Shown here in pieces: positions 1-7,122 of a stretch of 64,000 bases of DNA. The position numbers and the translations under genes were made by a program. How positions within the stretch are numbered: position 1 is the first letter of the stretch; every line of letters begins with the position of its first letter. Below the pieces are notes generated by a model. That model saw nothing but the letters and a program-made list of their open reading frames with translations, searched no databases and had not been told where the DNA came from. Origin of the DNA: JAIBJN01 sp963825255 (GTDB lineage Bacteria; Actinomycetota; Thermoleophilia; Gaiellales; Gaiellaceae); assembly GCA_963825255.1 (NCBI GenBank), contig CAWGSF010000009.1, positions 930,001 through 994,000 on the forward strand, in the 5' to 3' direction.

Positions 1-381
1 GACGCCGACCTCGGAGGCCGTGCGGAAGAGCTCGGCGCCCTCGCGGGCGATCAGCTGCTTGTTCGCCGAGACCACCGGCTTGCCGGCGCGCAGGAGGTCG
101 AGGACGTACCCGCCCGTCGGCTCGATGCCGCCCATCACCTCCGCGACGACCGCGATCGACGGGTCGTCGCGGATCGCTGCGACGTCGGTCGTCAGCACGC
201 CCTGCGCCGGCGCGTGCGGCCGCTCCTTCTCGACGTCGCGGACGAGCGCCCGCACGACGCGGAGCCGGTGCCCGGTGGCGCGCTCGATGTCCTCGGCGTT
301 CTCGGAGAGGAGACGGTCGACGGCGGAGCCGACGGTCCCGTAGCCCAGGAGGGCTACGGGGACGTCAACTGCCGACGACAC
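1..381 (-). CDS. hom: Homoserine dehydrogenase, N-terminal part (runs off the left edge)
   Basis: Homoserine dehydrogenase reduces aspartate semialdehyde to homoserine with NAD(P)H, the branch point to threonine and so to isoleucine. The 127 visible residues show a Rossmann nucleotide-binding motif (ALLGYGTVGSAV, residues 10-21) and the family signatures EVMGGIEPTGGYV and GKPVVSANKQLIA. I place the start at the GTG at 381 because the Rossmann strand begins about nine residues later, as is usual. This start lies inside the end of ilvC, a 17-nt overlap that suggests translational coupling. It is the last visible gene of the leu-ilv operon, so one transcript would raise threonine-derived 2-oxobutyrate together with the Ilv enzymes. 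The C-terminal catalytic and ACT parts lie outside the window. Confidence 0.92.
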   Translation of the reverse strand, partial: MSSAVDVPVALLGYGTVGSAVDRLLSENAEDIERATGHRLRVVRALVRDVEKERPHAPAQGVLTTDVAAIRDDPSIAVVAEVMGGIEPTGGYVLDLLRAGKPVVSANKQLIAREGAELFRTASEVGV

Positions 382-1378
382 GGGCCTCCGCGCCGAGGAG
401 CCCCTCGCGGCCCGCGAGCTCGCGCAGGTCGCTTCCGACGGACTCCACCGGGTGGCGGGCGGCCATGCGCCGGAGCGCGGTCATCCGCGGCCGGCCGGCC
501 TCCTCCTCGGCGATCAGCTCGCGCGCGAACGCGCCGCTGCGGATGTCCTCGAGCAGCCGCTTCATCGTCGTCCGGACGTGCTCGTCGACGACCACCTGGC
601 CGCGTGTGAGGTCCCCGTACTCGGCCACGTCGGAGATCGAGTGACGCATGTGCGCGAAGCCGCCCTCGTAGATGAGGTCGACGATCAGCTTCATCTCGTT
701 GATGCACTCGTAATAGGCGATCTCGGGCTGGTAGCCGGCGTCGACGAGCGTCTCGTAGCCCGCCTGCATGAGGGCGCAGACGCCGCCGCAGAGGACAGCC
801 TGCTCGCCGAAGAGGTCGCTCTCGGTCTCCTCGGCGAACGTCGTCGCGATCATGCCCGCGCGCCCGCAGCCGATGGCCGCGCCGTAGGCGAGCGCGAGCT
901 CGAAGGCGTTCCCGCTCGCATCCTGCGCCACGGCGACGAGCCCCGGCACGCCCGCGCCCGCCTCGAAGAGCTGGCGCACGCGGTGGCCAGGGCCCTTCGG
1001 GGCGACCATGATCACGTCGTGGCCCGGCTCGGGCTGGATCTCGCCGAAGTGGACGTTGAAGCCGTGGGCGAAGAGGACCGCCGCGTCGGGCTCGAGGTTG
1101 GGGGCGACGTCGCGCTCGTAGACGGACTTCTGGACGTGGTCGGGGAGGAGCAACGCCACGAGCTGGGCTCCGCGGACGGCCTCGGCGAACGTGCGCACGG
1201 TGAGGCCGGCGTCCTCGGCGGCCGCCCAGGACGAGCTCCCTTCACGGAGCCCGACCTCGACGTCGACGCCGGAGTCGCGGAGGTTCAGGGCATGCGCGTG
1301 TCCCTGGCTGCCGTAGCCGAGGACCGCGACCTTGCCGGAGAGAAGGTCGAGGTTTCCTTCGCGGTAGACCGTTGCCAT
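365..1378 (-). CDS. ilvC: Ketol-acid reductoisomerase (class I)
   Basis: IlvC isomerises and reduces acetolactate or acetohydroxybutyrate to the dihydroxy acids of valine and isoleucine synthesis, using Mg2+ and NAD(P)H. The 337 residues match the short class I form. The N-terminal Rossmann fold carries GYGSQGHA at residues 21-28. The C-terminal knotted domain shows the metal and substrate motifs ETESDLFGEQ and YYECINEMKLIVDL, then HSISDVAEYGD. The ATG is preceded by a purine-rich GGAAAGGAAC. It lies 22 nt after ilvN and overlaps hom, consistent with one operon. No frame disruption is seen. Confidence 0.97.
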   Translation of the reverse strand: MATVYREGNLDLLSGKVAVLGYGSQGHAHALNLRDSGVDVEVGLREGSSSWAAAEDAGLTVRTFAEAVRGAQLVALLLPDHVQKSVYERDVAPNLEPDAAVLFAHGFNVHFGEIQPEPGHDVIMVAPKGPGHRVRQLFEAGAGVPGLVAVAQDASGNAFELALAYGAAIGCGRAGMIATTFAEETESDLFGEQAVLCGGVCALMQAGYETLVDAGYQPEIAYYECINEMKLIVDLIYEGGFAHMRHSISDVAEYGDLTRGQVVVDEHVRTTMKRLLEDIRSGAFARELIAEEEAGRPRMTALRRMAARHPVESVGSDLRELAGREGLLGAEARVVGS

Positions 1379-1400
1379 GAGGTTCCTTTCCTGGTGCTTC

Positions 1401-1913
1401 CTAGCGGAGGACGTGCTGGGGACGGGGGACGCGGCTCGAGGACGCGCGCCCCAGGCCGATCCGGCCGGTGCGGGCGACCTCCTTGAGGCCGTGGGGCCGG
1501 AGGAGCTCCTCGAACGACTCGAGCTCCTCGGGGGTGCCGACCGCCTCGAAGATGATCGAGTCGGCGCCGAGGTCGGCCACGCGGGCGTCGAAGACGTCGC
1601 CGAGCGCCATGAGCTCCGCGCGTCGGGACGGAGGCGCCGCGACCTTGAGCAGCGCGAGCTCCCGCTCGACGGCCTCGCCCGCCTCGAGGGTGCTCACGCG
1701 CAGGACGTTCACGAGCTTGTGCATCTGCTTCTCGATCTGCTCGAGCTGGTCCGCGGGGCACTCCACGGTCAGGGTGATCCGCGAGACGTCGTGCCGCTCG
1801 GTGGGCCCGACGGCGAGGCTCTCGATGTTGAAGCCCCGCCGCGCGAACATGTTGGACACCCGGGCGAGCGCGCCCGGCTTGTTCTCGACGAGGAGTGAGA
1901 CCGTGTGCCTCAC
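1401..1913 (-). CDS. ilvN: Acetolactate synthase small (regulatory) subunit
   Basis: This is the regulatory subunit of acetohydroxyacid synthase; it activates the large subunit and in the family carries valine feedback inhibition. The 170 residues contain an N-terminal ACT domain (about residues 2-75, with NKPGALARVSNMFARRGFN) followed by the C-terminal ALS_ss domain. Length is normal. Its ATG overlaps the ilvB stop codon as ATGA, so the two subunits are probably made stoichiometrically by coupled translation. ilvC follows after 22 nt. Confidence 0.96.
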   Translation of the reverse strand: MRHTVSLLVENKPGALARVSNMFARRGFNIESLAVGPTERHDVSRITLTVECPADQLEQIEKQMHKLVNVLRVSTLEAGEAVERELALLKVAAPPSRRAELMALGDVFDARVADLGADSIIFEAVGTPEELESFEELLRPHGLKEVARTGRIGLGRASSSRVPRPQHVLR

Positions 1914-3631
1914 GCCTCGACGACCTCCTCATCCTGGAACTCGAGCACGTCGGTCCCGGCCGCGCCGGCGGGGATCATCGGGAAGCACTTCTCCTCGGGG
2001 TCGCAGCGGGCGTCGACCACCGCCGCGCGCCCGCACGAGAGCGCCTCCTCGAGGACGCCGTCGAGGTCGTCCCCGGACTCCACCGTGAAGCCGGCCGCAC
2101 CGTAGGCCTCGGCGAGCTGGGCGTAGTCGGGGACCTGGTGGGTGAGGTGGGTCTCCGCGAAGCGCTCCGCGTAGAACATCTCCTGCCACTGGCGCACCAT
2201 GCCCAGCCAGCCGTTGTTGACGATGACGACGACGACCGGCAGGCCCTCGAGCACCGAGGTCGCCAGCTCCTGCGACGTCATCTGGAAGCAGCCGTCGCCG
2301 TCGATGCAGACGACGGTCGCGTCCGGCCTGGCCGCCTTCGCGCCGATCGCGGCCGGGAGGCCGTAGCCCATCGTGCCGAGGCCGCCCGACGTGATGAACG
2401 TCCGCGGACGGTCGCACACGAGGTACTGCATCGCCCACATCTGGTGCTGGCCGACGCCCGTGGTCCAGACGACGTCGTCACGCCCTGCGGTCAGGTCGCG
2501 CAGGCTCTCCACGACCGCCTGCGGCTTGAGGTACTCGCCTTCGGGGTCGTACCGGTAGGGGAAGGCCTCGCGCCACTCGTCGAGCTGCCGGCGCCACGCA
2601 ACGGGGCCGGCGTGCCCCGGGCCCGTCACGCCTCGCAGCTCCTCGGTGAGGCGGGCGACGGCGGGCTTGAGCGGCCCGGCGACCGGGATGTCGGCCTTGC
2701 GGAGCTTCCCGATCTCGGCCGGGTCGACGTCGAGGTGGACGACCTTCGCGCCGGGCGCGAACGCCGAGAGCTTCCCGGTGACGCGGTCGTCGAAGCGGGC
2801 GCCCACGGCCACGATCAGGTCGGCCTTGTTCAGGCCCCAGTTGGCCCACTTCGAGCCGTGCATCCCGGGCGGCCCGTAGCAGAGCGGGTGCGACTCGGGG
2901 AACGAGCCCTTGGCCATGAGCGTGGCGATCACCGGGATGCCGCCGGCCTCGGCGAGGTCGAGGAGCTCAGGGCAGGCGTCGCCGTTGATCGTCCCGCCGC
3001 CGACGTACAGGACCGGCCGCGAGGCTTCCGCCAGCGCCTTCGCCGCTTCCTTGACCTGCTTCGGGTGCACCGTCGCGGGCGGCTTCCAGCCGGGGAGGTC
3101 GACGCCGTCCGGATACGTGAAGTCGAACTCCGCCTCCTGCACGTCCTTGGCGATGTCGACGAGGACCGGGCCCGAGCGGCCGGTCTGCGCGACGTGGAAG
3201 GCCGCCTTGAGGACGTGGGGCAGCTCCTCCACGTCCTGCACGAGCCAGGAGTGCTTGACGATCGGCAGGGTGATGCCGGTGGCGTCGGTCTCCTGGAACG
3301 CGTCGGTGCCGATCAGGTTCGTGCGCACCTGGCCGGTGATGCAGACGAGCGGCGTCGAGTCCATCCACGCGTCCGCGATCGCGGTGACGAGGTTCGTCAC
3401 CCCGGGGCCGGACGTGGCCACGGCCACGCCGACCTTGCCCGACGCGCGGGCGTATCCCTCCGCCATGTGCCCCGCGCCCTGCTCGTGGCGCGCGAGGACG
3501 TGGCGGACGTCGGAGCCGCGGGCGAACGCGTCGTAGAGCGGCAGGATCGCCCCGCCGGGGATCCCGAAGGCGACGTCGACGCCCTCGGCCTCGAGCGAGC
3601 GGAGGATGGCGTCGGAACCGAGCATCCTCAT
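1910..3631 (-). CDS. ilvB: Acetolactate synthase large (catalytic) subunit
   Basis: This is the thiamine-diphosphate and FAD-dependent catalytic subunit that condenses pyruvate with pyruvate or 2-oxobutyrate. The 573 residues start with FGIPGGAILPLYDAF and the catalytic-glutamate region RHEQGAGHMAEGYARA. Near the C-terminus lies the ThDP motif, from GDGCFQM to NNGWLGMVRQWQ. I chose the ATG at 3631 because GGGAGG precedes it at good spacing. An in-frame ATG at 3709 overlaps the upstream stop as ATGA and would add 26 residues of unfamily-like sequence, so either start is possible. Its stop overlaps ilvN. Confidence 0.95.
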   Translation of the reverse strand: MRMLGSDAILRSLEAEGVDVAFGIPGGAILPLYDAFARGSDVRHVLARHEQGAGHMAEGYARASGKVGVAVATSGPGVTNLVTAIADAWMDSTPLVCITGQVRTNLIGTDAFQETDATGITLPIVKHSWLVQDVEELPHVLKAAFHVAQTGRSGPVLVDIAKDVQEAEFDFTYPDGVDLPGWKPPATVHPKQVKEAAKALAEASRPVLYVGGGTINGDACPELLDLAEAGGIPVIATLMAKGSFPESHPLCYGPPGMHGSKWANWGLNKADLIVAVGARFDDRVTGKLSAFAPGAKVVHLDVDPAEIGKLRKADIPVAGPLKPAVARLTEELRGVTGPGHAGPVAWRRQLDEWREAFPYRYDPEGEYLKPQAVVESLRDLTAGRDDVVWTTGVGQHQMWAMQYLVCDRPRTFITSGGLGTMGYGLPAAIGAKAARPDATVVCIDGDGCFQMTSQELATSVLEGLPVVVVIVNNGWLGMVRQWQEMFYAERFAETHLTHQVPDYAQLAEAYGAAGFTVESGDDLDGVLEEALSCGRAAVVDARCDPEEKCFPMIPAGAAGTDVLEFQDEEVVEA

Positions 3632-3666
3632 GCTGCCACCTCCCTCGCCTGCGGCTCGGTCGCGCG

Positions 3667-3683
3667 GGGGAACCATGTTCCCC
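3667..3683 (-). promoter_or_regulatory. Perfect 7-bp inverted repeat between leuB-like gene and ilvB
   Basis: GGGGAAC and GTTCCCC flank a 3-nt loop, 36 nt before the preferred ilvB start and after the leuB-like stop. It could be an mRNA hairpin adjusting the leu/ilv ratio, or an operator. The sequence shows only the repeat; any function is inferred. If translation starts at 3709 the hairpin lies inside the coding region. Confidence 0.4.
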
Positions 3684-3705
3684 ACGGGCCCCTTCCACGT
3701 GGCGC

Positions 3706-4641
3706 TCATGCCGCCACCCCCGCGAACTCCGTGTCGCGACGGGCGGAGGGCAGCGCCTCGAGCAGCGCGTCCATGAACTCCCGGGTCGTCGCACCCGCGC
3801 CCGAGGAGACCATGTCGGGCGTGCGGACGCCCGTCTCGGGCGTCTCGACGACCGCCCGCTCGAGCGTTCGGGCGGCGCTGCGCTCGCCGAGCCCCTCGCC
3901 GAGCATGAGCGCGGCCGCGAGGAGCATGGCGCTCGGATTGGCGACGCCCTGGCCGGCGATCTCGAGCGCCGAACCGTGCGTGGGCCCGAAGATGCCCTTC
4001 CCATCGGGACCGACCCGGCCCGAGGCGACCATGCGCGTGCCCTCGTGGGCGAAGGCGGCTGTCCCCGCCAGCGCCTGGGCGAAGGGCTGCTCGCTCACGA
4101 TCACGTCGAAGCCGGAGGGGTCTCCGAGGAGCCGGGTGACGGCCGCCTCGAAGCGGGCGTGCTCGAGGAGGACGCCCTCCCAGCGGTCGGCGGCGCTGTC
4201 GAGCGCCGCGTGCCAGCGTGGGGTGTAGCCGACGGAGGTGAGCCGCGCGTGCCGGCTCCAGGCGAGCTCGAACGCACTGTCCACCGCGTGCTCGGTCCCG
4301 TCGTCCACGAGCGGGCTCACGACCGCGAGCTCGCTCCCGCGGGCGCAGACCCGCGTGATGCGCCAGGCGAGGTCGAGCTCCGCCATGATGCCGTCGAGCG
4401 CGGGCTCGCGGGTCGCCGCCGCGAGCACTGCGTCGGCCTCGAGACACGCGGCCCTCGTCGCCGGCGGCAACGGGTGGCCGAATCGTCGTACGGCGTCGCC
4501 GCCGAAGGGAACATGCTGCTCCTCGATCTGGAAGCCGTGCATGCCCGAGACCACGGCCAGGGCGCGGCTCGCCTCGGCCGTCACCTCGGGGCCGATGCCG
4601 TCTCCCGAGAGGTAGACGACCGTGTAGCGCTTCTTTCTCAC
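3706..4641 (-). CDS. Isopropylmalate dehydrogenase-like protein lacking the catalytic residues
   Basis: By position this should be leuB, the NAD-dependent oxidative decarboxylase of 3-isopropylmalate. The 311 residues keep the fold-defining SGDGIGPEV (12-20) and the nucleotide-site THGSALEIAGQGVANP (221-236). The substrate and metal site is not kept. Where the family has SVDKANVL with the catalytic lysine, this has SVGYTPRW (136-143). The VDAM aspartate is replaced in FEAAVTRLL (164-172). The GDILSDEAS metal aspartates are replaced by FAQALAGTAA (187-196). The arginine-rich substrate segment and RELTGGIYFG are missing, making the protein shorter than usual LeuB (about 340-360). The frame is intact and the GTG start overlaps the leuA stop (GTGA). 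It may be inactive, regulatory, or have another activity; a true LeuB would have to be elsewhere. Confidence 0.75.
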   Translation of the reverse strand: MRKKRYTVVYLSGDGIGPEVTAEASRALAVVSGMHGFQIEEQHVPFGGDAVRRFGHPLPPATRAACLEADAVLAAATREPALDGIMAELDLAWRITRVCARGSELAVVSPLVDDGTEHAVDSAFELAWSRHARLTSVGYTPRWHAALDSAADRWEGVLLEHARFEAAVTRLLGDPSGFDVIVSEQPFAQALAGTAAFAHEGTRMVASGRVGPDGKGIFGPTHGSALEIAGQGVANPSAMLLAAALMLGEGLGERSAARTLERAVVETPETGVRTPDMVSSGAGATTREFMDALLEALPSARRDTEFAGVAA

Positions 4642-5783
4642 TGGACCGGCACCTCCTCGAAGACGTCGAAGAGCGTCACCTGCTTGCGTGTATCGGCGAG
4701 CTGCTTGAAGCGCGTGAACGCGTCCTTGAGCGCCTCGGCGTCGAGCTGGATCCCCGCCTCGGTGCAGGCGCGCGCGAACGCGTGCCGGCCCGAGTGCTTG
4801 CCGAGCGGGAGCGTCATCACGAGGCCCAGCTCGGTCGGGTCCATGATCTGGTACGTCTCGGCGTCCTTCAGCATCCCGTCCTGGTGGATGCCGGCCTCGT
4901 GGGCGAACGCGCTCGCCCCGACGATCGCCTTGTTCCGCTGGACGCGGTAGCCGGTCAGACGCTCGACGAGGTGCGACGAGCGGCCGATCTCGGCGACGTC
5001 GACGCCGGTGTCGACGCCGAACGTGGTCCTGCGGACGCGGAGCGCCATCACCACTTCCTCGAGCGCGGCGTTGCCCGCCCGCTCGCCGAGGCCGTTCACC
5101 GTGCACTCGACCTGGGTCGCGCCGGCCTGGACGCCCGCGAGGGTGTTGGCGACGGCGAGGCCGAGGTCGTCGTGACAGTGGACGGAGAGCGTGATCTCGA
5201 GGAGCTCCGGCGCGTGCCGCACGACGGCCCGCAGGAAGTCCGCGTACTCGTCGGGCAGGCAGTAGCCGACCGTGTCGGGAAGGTTGATCGTGGTCGCCCC
5301 GGCGCGGATGGCCTCGCTGCACACTCGCGCGGCGAAGGCGGGGTCCGAGCGGGTCGCGTCCTCGCAGGAGAACTCGACCTCGTCGACGAGCCCGCGCGCG
5401 TAGCCGACGGCCCAGCGCGCCTGCTCGACGACCTCCTCCGGCTCGAGACGAAGCTTCTTCTCCATGTGGATCGGGCTGGTGGCGAGGAAGACGTGGATCC
5501 GGGAGCGGCGGGCGTCTGCGAGCGCCTCTCCTGCTGCGTCGAGGTCCTCCTTCCGCGTGCGGGCGAGCGAGGCGATGGTGGGACGCTCGACTGCGGCGGC
5601 TACGGCCTTGACGCCCTCGAAGTCTCCGGGAGAGGAGACCGCGAACCCTGCCTCGATGACGTCGACCCCGAGCCGCTCGAGCTGCGTCCCGATCTCCGCC
5701 TTCTCGTCAGGCGACAGCGCGATGCCCGGCGACTGCTCGCCGTCGCGCAATGTCGTGTCGAAGATCGTGATTCTGCGGCTCAA
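4638..5783 (-). CDS. leuA: 2-Isopropylmalate synthase, short form without LeuA regulatory domain
   Basis: LeuA condenses acetyl-CoA with 2-oxoisovalerate, the first committed step to leucine. The 381 residues contain the HMGL/DRE-TIM barrel with FDTTLRDGEQSPG at 8-20, the metal motif HCHDD at 202-206 and NGLGERAGN. The usual C-terminal LeuA dimer domain that binds leucine (family length about 510) is absent; the protein ends shortly after the linker. The start is a TTG at 5783, chosen because AAGGAGG lies seven bases upstream and the conserved barrel begins at residue 5. A homocitrate or citramalate synthase cannot be excluded by sequence alone, but the neighbours favour leucine synthesis. 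An attenuator-like leader precedes it. Confidence 0.9.
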   Translation of the reverse strand: MSRRITIFDTTLRDGEQSPGIALSPDEKAEIGTQLERLGVDVIEAGFAVSSPGDFEGVKAVAAAVERPTIASLARTRKEDLDAAGEALADARRSRIHVFLATSPIHMEKKLRLEPEEVVEQARWAVGYARGLVDEVEFSCEDATRSDPAFAARVCSEAIRAGATTINLPDTVGYCLPDEYADFLRAVVRHAPELLEITLSVHCHDDLGLAVANTLAGVQAGATQVECTVNGLGERAGNAALEEVVMALRVRRTTFGVDTGVDVAEIGRSSHLVERLTGYRVQRNKAIVGASAFAHEAGIHQDGMLKDAETYQIMDPTELGLVMTLPLGKHSGRHAFARACTEAGIQLDAEALKDAFTRFKQLADTRKQVTLFDVFEEVPVQ

Positions 5784-5790
5784 GGTTCAT

Positions 5791-5813
5791 CCTCCTTGCC
5801 TCCACCTGGAGGC
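5791..5813 (-). promoter_or_regulatory. leuA ribosome binding site with an abutting hairpin
   Basis: The leuA Shine-Dalgarno AAGGAGG (5791-5797) directly follows a perfect hairpin, GCCTCCA-GG-TGGAGGC (5798-5813). The GCCTCC arm can also pair with the GGAGG of the Shine-Dalgarno, so two mutually exclusive structures exist that expose or hide it. The pairing is visible in the sequence; its regulatory use is inferred from the leader peptide upstream. Confidence 0.6.
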
Positions 5814-5868
5814 GTACTACTCCTGTGCTGTAGTCGGCGTGTGCGCCCGTTCGGCGCGTGGTCGCGTA

Positions 5869-5886
5869 CTCCCCCTAGAGGGGGAG
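5869..5886 (-). promoter_or_regulatory. Hairpin over the leader-peptide stop codon
   Basis: CTCCCCC and GGGGGAG form a perfect 7-bp stem with a 4-nt loop that includes the TAG stop of the leader peptide. A ribosome stalled on the preceding Leu/Ile codons would cover the 5' arm. The freed GGGGG arm could then pair with the CCTCC of the hairpin next to the leuA ribosome binding site, releasing that site. The alternative pairing is my inference. Confidence 0.55.
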
Positions 5887-5949
5887 AATGCCGAGAAGGA
5901 TGATGGCGAGGCCGCGCGTGGAGATCCCGGCGGAGCCGGGTACGCGCAC
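5875..5949 (-). CDS. Leu/Ile-rich leader peptide of the leu-ilv operon
   Basis: A 24-residue reading frame starts at GTG and ends in GLAIILLGILPL. It has 5 Leu, 4 Ile and 2 Val, and 8 of the last 12 residues are Leu or Ile. Its stop codon lies in a GC-rich hairpin and it ends 91 nt before leuA. This is the classic layout of a ribosome-mediated attenuator such as the leuL/ilvL leaders. No strong Shine-Dalgarno is visible, and an upstream in-frame TTG is an alternative start. The composition next to the leucine operon is hard to explain by chance, but expression is unproven. Confidence 0.6.
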   Translation of the reverse strand: MRVPGSAGISTRGLAIILLGILPL

Positions 5950-6063
5950 AGATGTCAACTCGTGACTCGCCACGGTTCGAGAAGTGTGGTGAAAGGGAGG
6001 CACGCTTGTCAAGCCCCAATCGAGCGACTTCGTCCGTTCACGAACGAAGGCCCACGAGTCTGT

Positions 6064-6457
6064 AGCGTCAGACGCAGCCCTGGATAGCGGGCGCGGATAC
6101 CGGTCTTCGGGCAAAACTGCGCTCCTGGCGTGCGACGCTGCTCGACGAGGAGACGGGCGCCAACGCCGAGGTTCAGACGATCGAGTGGGCGAGGACGATC
6201 GCCGATCTCCTCAACGCAGCGGACGACGCCCAACCGCCCGCGCGGCCGGAGACCGGAACGCCGTTCGAACGCTACGACTCCGTGAGTCACCGCGACTGAG
6301 CGCGCGGCGAGTCGTACGCGTCCAGGGCACCTACGTGCACCCTGTCGCGCGGACCGGCGACCGAGCGCTGGCGGACCGCATCGTCGACCTGCTGAATCGC
6401 ATCGACCCGGCCGTCCCGAAACGGATGCGCGTCTCGGGGAACCGCTGGTGGGGGTGA
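6064..6457 (+). pseudogene. Possible gene remnant in two frames
   Basis: The stretch between the leucine leader and the next gene holds two short coding-like segments in different frames. One ends at 6299 and contains WARTIADLLNAADD; the other ends at 6457 and contains DRALADRIVDLLNRIDP. The shared ADLLN/VDLLN pattern hints at a duplicated or frame-broken small protein. Neither has a convincing start codon or ribosome binding site, and I recognise no family. Bases 5950-6063 show no gene. Confidence 0.25.
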
Positions 6458-6472
6458 CGTCGGTCGCTCGCG

Positions 6473-6478
6473 CATACT
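6473..6478 (+). promoter_or_regulatory. -10-like CATACT before the YdeI-family gene
   Basis: CATACT ends seven bases before the GTG start, the spacing expected for a leaderless transcript. No clear -35 box is present. Confidence 0.4.
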
Positions 6479-6485
6479 GGACGCC

Positions 6486-7073
6486 GTGGCCGGCGAGACC
6501 GGGAAGGACGGCAAGCCGATCCTCGACTTCGCCTCGCAGGCGGAGTGGGAGGCATGGCTCGATGCCGAGCACGCGAGCTCGGACGGCGTGTGGCTGCGGT
6601 TCGCCAAGAAGGGCTCGGGCGCGATCAGCGTCGTCTACCCGGAGGCGCTCGACGTCGCGCTCTGCTACGGCTGGATCGACAGCCAGGTCGCGCGCTACGA
6701 CGAGCGGTTCTACCTCCAGAAGTTCACCCCGCGCCGGTCGCGGAGCAAGTGGTCGCGGATCAACCGCGACAAGATCGGGGAGCTGACGAAGCAGGGCCGC
6801 ATGAGGCCCGCCGGCCTCGAGCAGGTCGAGCTGGCCAAGGCCGACGGCCGCTGGGACGCTGCCTACGCGTCGCCCGCGAACGCCGAGGTTCCCGACGACC
6901 TGCGGGAAGCGCTCGACGCGAGCCCGAAGGCCGATGAGTTCTTCGCCACGCTGAGCCAGGCGAACCGCTACGCGATCATCTACCGGCTCGAGGACGCGAA
7001 GAAGCCCGAGACGCGCGCGCGGCGGCTGGAGACGTTCGTCGGAATGCTCGAGCGCGGCGAGACGTTCCACTAG
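6486..7073 (+). CDS. YdeI/OmpD-associated family protein
   Basis: The 195-residue soluble protein matches the YdeI/OmpD-associated (OmdA) family. It has the conserved ALCYGWIDSQ and the basic stretch FTPRRSRSKWSRIN in the first half, and a C-terminal FFATLSQANRYAIIYRLEDAKKPETRARRLETFV. Family members are linked to stress and antimicrobial-peptide tolerance, but the biochemical role is unclear. The GTG start has a -10-like box seven bases upstream and no Shine-Dalgarno, suggesting leaderless translation. It stands alone on the plus strand. Its antisense strand is also open, which I treat as a GC-bias shadow. Confidence 0.85.
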   Translation: MAGETGKDGKPILDFASQAEWEAWLDAEHASSDGVWLRFAKKGSGAISVVYPEALDVALCYGWIDSQVARYDERFYLQKFTPRRSRSKWSRINRDKIGELTKQGRMRPAGLEQVELAKADGRWDAAYASPANAEVPDDLREALDASPKADEFFATLSQANRYAIIYRLEDAKKPETRARRLETFVGMLERGETFH

Positions 7074-7122
7074 CGGCAATGCGGCCGCGCGCTACACTCG
7101 CCGTCTGCCAGAAGGAGGAGTC

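Noticed and set aside
1895..4228. Long open frame opposite the ilv genes (777 codons), and similar long antisense frames elsewhere, for example opposite the DMGDH-like gene (24016-26778)
   Set aside because: High-GC genomes leave antisense frames open; the translations are rich in Arg, Gly, Asp and Glu without domains, while the other strand encodes clear enzymes.
5953..5958. TTGACA on the minus strand before the leucine leader as a promoter -35
   Set aside because: No acceptable -10 hexamer lies 16-19 bp downstream, and the leader start is within six bases.
5960..6275. tRNA-like T-loop strings (GGTTCGAG near 5974, GTTCGAA near 6263)
   Set aside because: No flanking T-stem, acceptor stem or anticodon arm can be paired.
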